Positions 31,991-33,578 of a stretch of DNA of 33,578 bases are shown here, piece by piece (within the stretch, counting starts at the first letter, position 1; every line of letters begins with the position of its first letter). The translations under genes and the position numbers were made by a program. Source of the DNA: 2-02-FULL-49-11 sp040757655 (GTDB lineage: Bacteria; Patescibacteriota; Patescibacteriia; 2-02-FULL-49-11); the NCBI GenBank assembly GCA_040757655.1, contig JBFLWV010000014.1:1-33578 (forward strand). The letters run 5' to 3'. The notes under the pieces are model-generated. The model was not told the origin of the DNA. It did not search any database and saw nothing but the letters and a program-made list of their open reading frames with translations.

Positions 31991-32577
31991 AGTTTTCCTT
32001 TAGTAAATGGCAATAAATCCTTTGCCCGCTTGTCGCGGCTCACAGCAAACCGCATTGCTCTTGCGAATGACTTAAAAACGCTTTCCGCAATGTGGTGCTC
32101 ATTTCTGCCGTATTTTACGTTGATATGGATATTTGCCTGTAGGTTATCGGCTATTGCTTTGAAAAAATCTTCAAAAAGCTCGGTCGGCATATCCCCAATT
32201 TTTTCTCGCTTGAAGGTAACGTTCCAGACAAGAAGAGACCTGCCGCCTAAATCAATTGCGACTTCTGCCAAGGCTTCATCCATAGGCAATAAAAACCCAT
32301 ACCGTTCTATGCCTTTTTTATCGCCGACGGCTTTACGCAGGGCTTCGCCTAAACAAATTCCAATATCCTCAACCGTGTGGTGTTCATCAATTTTAAGATC
32401 GCCTTTCGCTTTTACGGTAAGGTCTATCAACGAATGTTTGGAAAAAAGCTCCAGCATGTGATTCAAAAAACCAATGCCAGTCTCCACTTGATATTTGCCT
32501 GTTCCGTCAAGATTTACGGTAACGCTAATATCGGTTTCCGTTGTTTCGCGATTGATTGTCGCAATTCTTGTTTTCAT
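31987..32577 (-). CDS. hisB: Imidazoleglycerol-phosphate dehydratase
   Basis: This 196-residue IGPD matches the C-terminal domain of bifunctional HisB and stand-alone HisB proteins. It shows GTGKYQVETGIGFLNHMLELFSKH, the metal-binding DEHHTVEDIGICLGEAL and RYGRNEHHIAES (here KYGRNEHHIAESVFKSFARA). It converts imidazoleglycerol phosphate to imidazoleacetol phosphate. It overlaps the upstream HisC'-HisB(N) gene by 4 nt, so the phosphatase and dehydratase parts of HisB are split between adjacent genes. Confidence 0.94.
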   Translation of the reverse strand: MKTRIATINRETTETDISVTVNLDGTGKYQVETGIGFLNHMLELFSKHSLIDLTVKAKGDLKIDEHHTVEDIGICLGEALRKAVGDKKGIERYGFLLPMDEALAEVAIDLGGRSLLVWNVTFKREKIGDMPTELFEDFFKAIADNLQANIHINVKYGRNEHHIAESVFKSFARAMRFAVSRDKRAKDLLPFTKGKL

Positions 32578-33464
32578 ATAGTTTTGGTTAAAAATGGTTT
32601 AATGGATTTATAAAAATTGCCGTTGGTTTCCATTGGTATAAACTTAATGCCGGCGTTTTTCGCAAATTGCCGGTCGCTGTTTCTGTCTCCACAAACAAAA
32701 GACGCGGTTTTATCAATGTTTGCGGTCGCCAAAAACTCCTCTATTAATCCTGTCTTGGGCTTCCGGCAATTACATCCTTCATTTGGCAAATGTTGACAAA
32801 TAAATATCTCATCGAAATCTATCCCGTTGTCTCGAAAAATTTTCAGCATTTTTTCCTGCGGCGCTTTGAAATTTTCTTGCTGAAATGAAGGCGTGCCCAA
32901 ACCGTCTTGGTTGGAAATTATAACCAAGGAATACCCCTTGTTTTTTAATTTTTTCAGCCCATCTATTACACCATCAAGAATTTTTAATTTCGCCAAGCTG
33001 TCAATTTGATAAGTGTCTTGTGGTTCAAAAATCAACGTGCCGTCGCGGTCGAGAAAAGCATACTTCCTTTTTGAATTTTTAAGCACGTTCCTTTTATAAA
33101 TTTCAATAAATCTTTTCATCTGTTTTGTCGTGCCGATACTGACGCGCAAGGTATTTTCAATGTTTTCTTTATTCTGTGGCCGCACCAGCGCACCGTTTTT
33201 GGTAAGCAGGCGCATCGTTCTTTCTGGATTTTCCGGACGGAATAAAATAAAGTTTGCGCGTGTTGCAAAATAAGGCACGCCATTTTCAGAAAAGAATTTT
33301 TCCACTAACGGTTTTGCGCTTTCCATTACATCCGCCGCATAATTTTCCATGCTTTTTCGATCTTCAAGAGCGGCACAGGCCGCCCAATAAGCTGCCATGT
33401 TTACATCGTATGGGCCGCGCACTTTTAGCATTTCGGCAATATACTCTGTATTGGGAGCAGTCAC
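32574..33464 (-). CDS. Truncated HisC fused to the HisB histidinol-phosphatase domain
   Basis: In this 296-residue frame, residues 1-~128 are the C-terminal third of HisC (IAEMLKVRGPYDVNMAAYWAACAALED, ANFILFRPEN, NTLRVSIGTTKQMKRFI). The PLP-lysine region and everything before it are absent. Residues ~132-296 are a complete HAD phosphatase of the HisB N-terminal type: FLDRDGTLIFEP, VIISNQDGLGTPSF, zinc-site CQHLPNEGCNCRKPK and CGDRNSDRQFA. That domain removes phosphate from histidinol phosphate. The GTG at 33464 directly follows an in-frame TAG, so an N-terminal truncation or sequence junction lies there. The aminotransferase part cannot be active as it stands; the phosphatase may be. Confidence 0.85.
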   Translation of the reverse strand: MTAPNTEYIAEMLKVRGPYDVNMAAYWAACAALEDRKSMENYAADVMESAKPLVEKFFSENGVPYFATRANFILFRPENPERTMRLLTKNGALVRPQNKENIENTLRVSIGTTKQMKRFIEIYKRNVLKNSKRKYAFLDRDGTLIFEPQDTYQIDSLAKLKILDGVIDGLKKLKNKGYSLVIISNQDGLGTPSFQQENFKAPQEKMLKIFRDNGIDFDEIFICQHLPNEGCNCRKPKTGLIEEFLATANIDKTASFVCGDRNSDRQFAKNAGIKFIPMETNGNFYKSIKPFLTKTI

Positions 33465-33578
33465 CTACTCTACACTACTTACGGTTTGAAACCGAACGGC
33501 CTTGAGTATATTGTTCATCATCACATTCCACCTCCCCGCCATGAGGATGCATCGCAACTGCAGCATGCGCTCCAGGTT
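33465..33578 (-). other. Unassigned sequence upstream of the truncated hisC
   Basis: On the minus strand the frame is open from the window edge to TAG at 33465-33467. It includes GGGGAGGTGG followed by ATGATGAAC (MMNNILKAVRF...). It does not resemble HisC. Its base composition is closer to the first 25 kb than to the his operon. Confidence 0.4.

Overview
The window looks like a Candidate Phyla Radiation (Patescibacteria, Parcubacteria-like) genome fragment; this is inference. It rests on a 23S rRNA gene carrying self-splicing introns and large insertions, a 23S-5S unit with no 16S beside it, a tandem D-Ala-D-Ala ligase fusion, and many small secreted proteins (lamin-tail, fibronectin III, repeat and SHOCT proteins) of kinds common in that group. 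UGA is used as a stop, so the code is the standard one rather than the SR1/Gracilibacteria code.

Layout. 1-2.8 kb: a BioB-like radical SAM gene (+), then a Cys-rich microprotein and a secreted subtilisin-like protease (-). 2.8-8.3 kb: 5S and a ~5.3 kb 23S rRNA gene (-). The 23S contains three group I introns in the peptidyl-transferase region, one encoding an I-CreI-like endonuclease, and at least seven extra hairpin insertions. 8.3-12.2 kb: the rRNA leader region and two secreted surface proteins (-). 12.2-14.0 kb: a family 2 glycosyltransferase bracketed by unusual inverted repeats. 14.0-21.1 kb: a methyltransferase, tRNA-Leu(UAG), then on the + strand a lamin-tail surface protein, a cyanophycin-synthetase-like ATP-grasp protein and the Ddl-Ddl fusion. 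21.1-25.5 kb: an FnIII protein (-), a TPP riboswitch driving a divergent NDK-like protein (+), then tRNA-Leu(UAA), an inositol-monophosphatase-family gene and a GT39-like membrane protein (-). 25.5-26.2 kb: a hairpin-rich spacer. 26.2-33.5 kb: a visibly more AT-rich segment with DsrE and SHOCT genes (+), a group II intron (-) and a histidine operon (-). The operon has a HisA-HisF fusion and a HisC remnant fused to the HisB phosphatase domain.

Main points for follow-up: (1) three closely related group I introns, two of them separated by an 11-nt exon, together with hairpin elements at the classical fragmentation helices (H9, H25, H45) and at H79/H68; (2) the inverted-repeat cassette around the glycosyltransferase, whose arm cores are in direct orientation; (3) a TPP riboswitch controlling an NDK-fold protein; (4) the HisA-HisF fusion; (5) the run of lamin-tail, ATP-grasp and double-Ddl genes. 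All calls come from reading the sequence; no database search or structure prediction was run.
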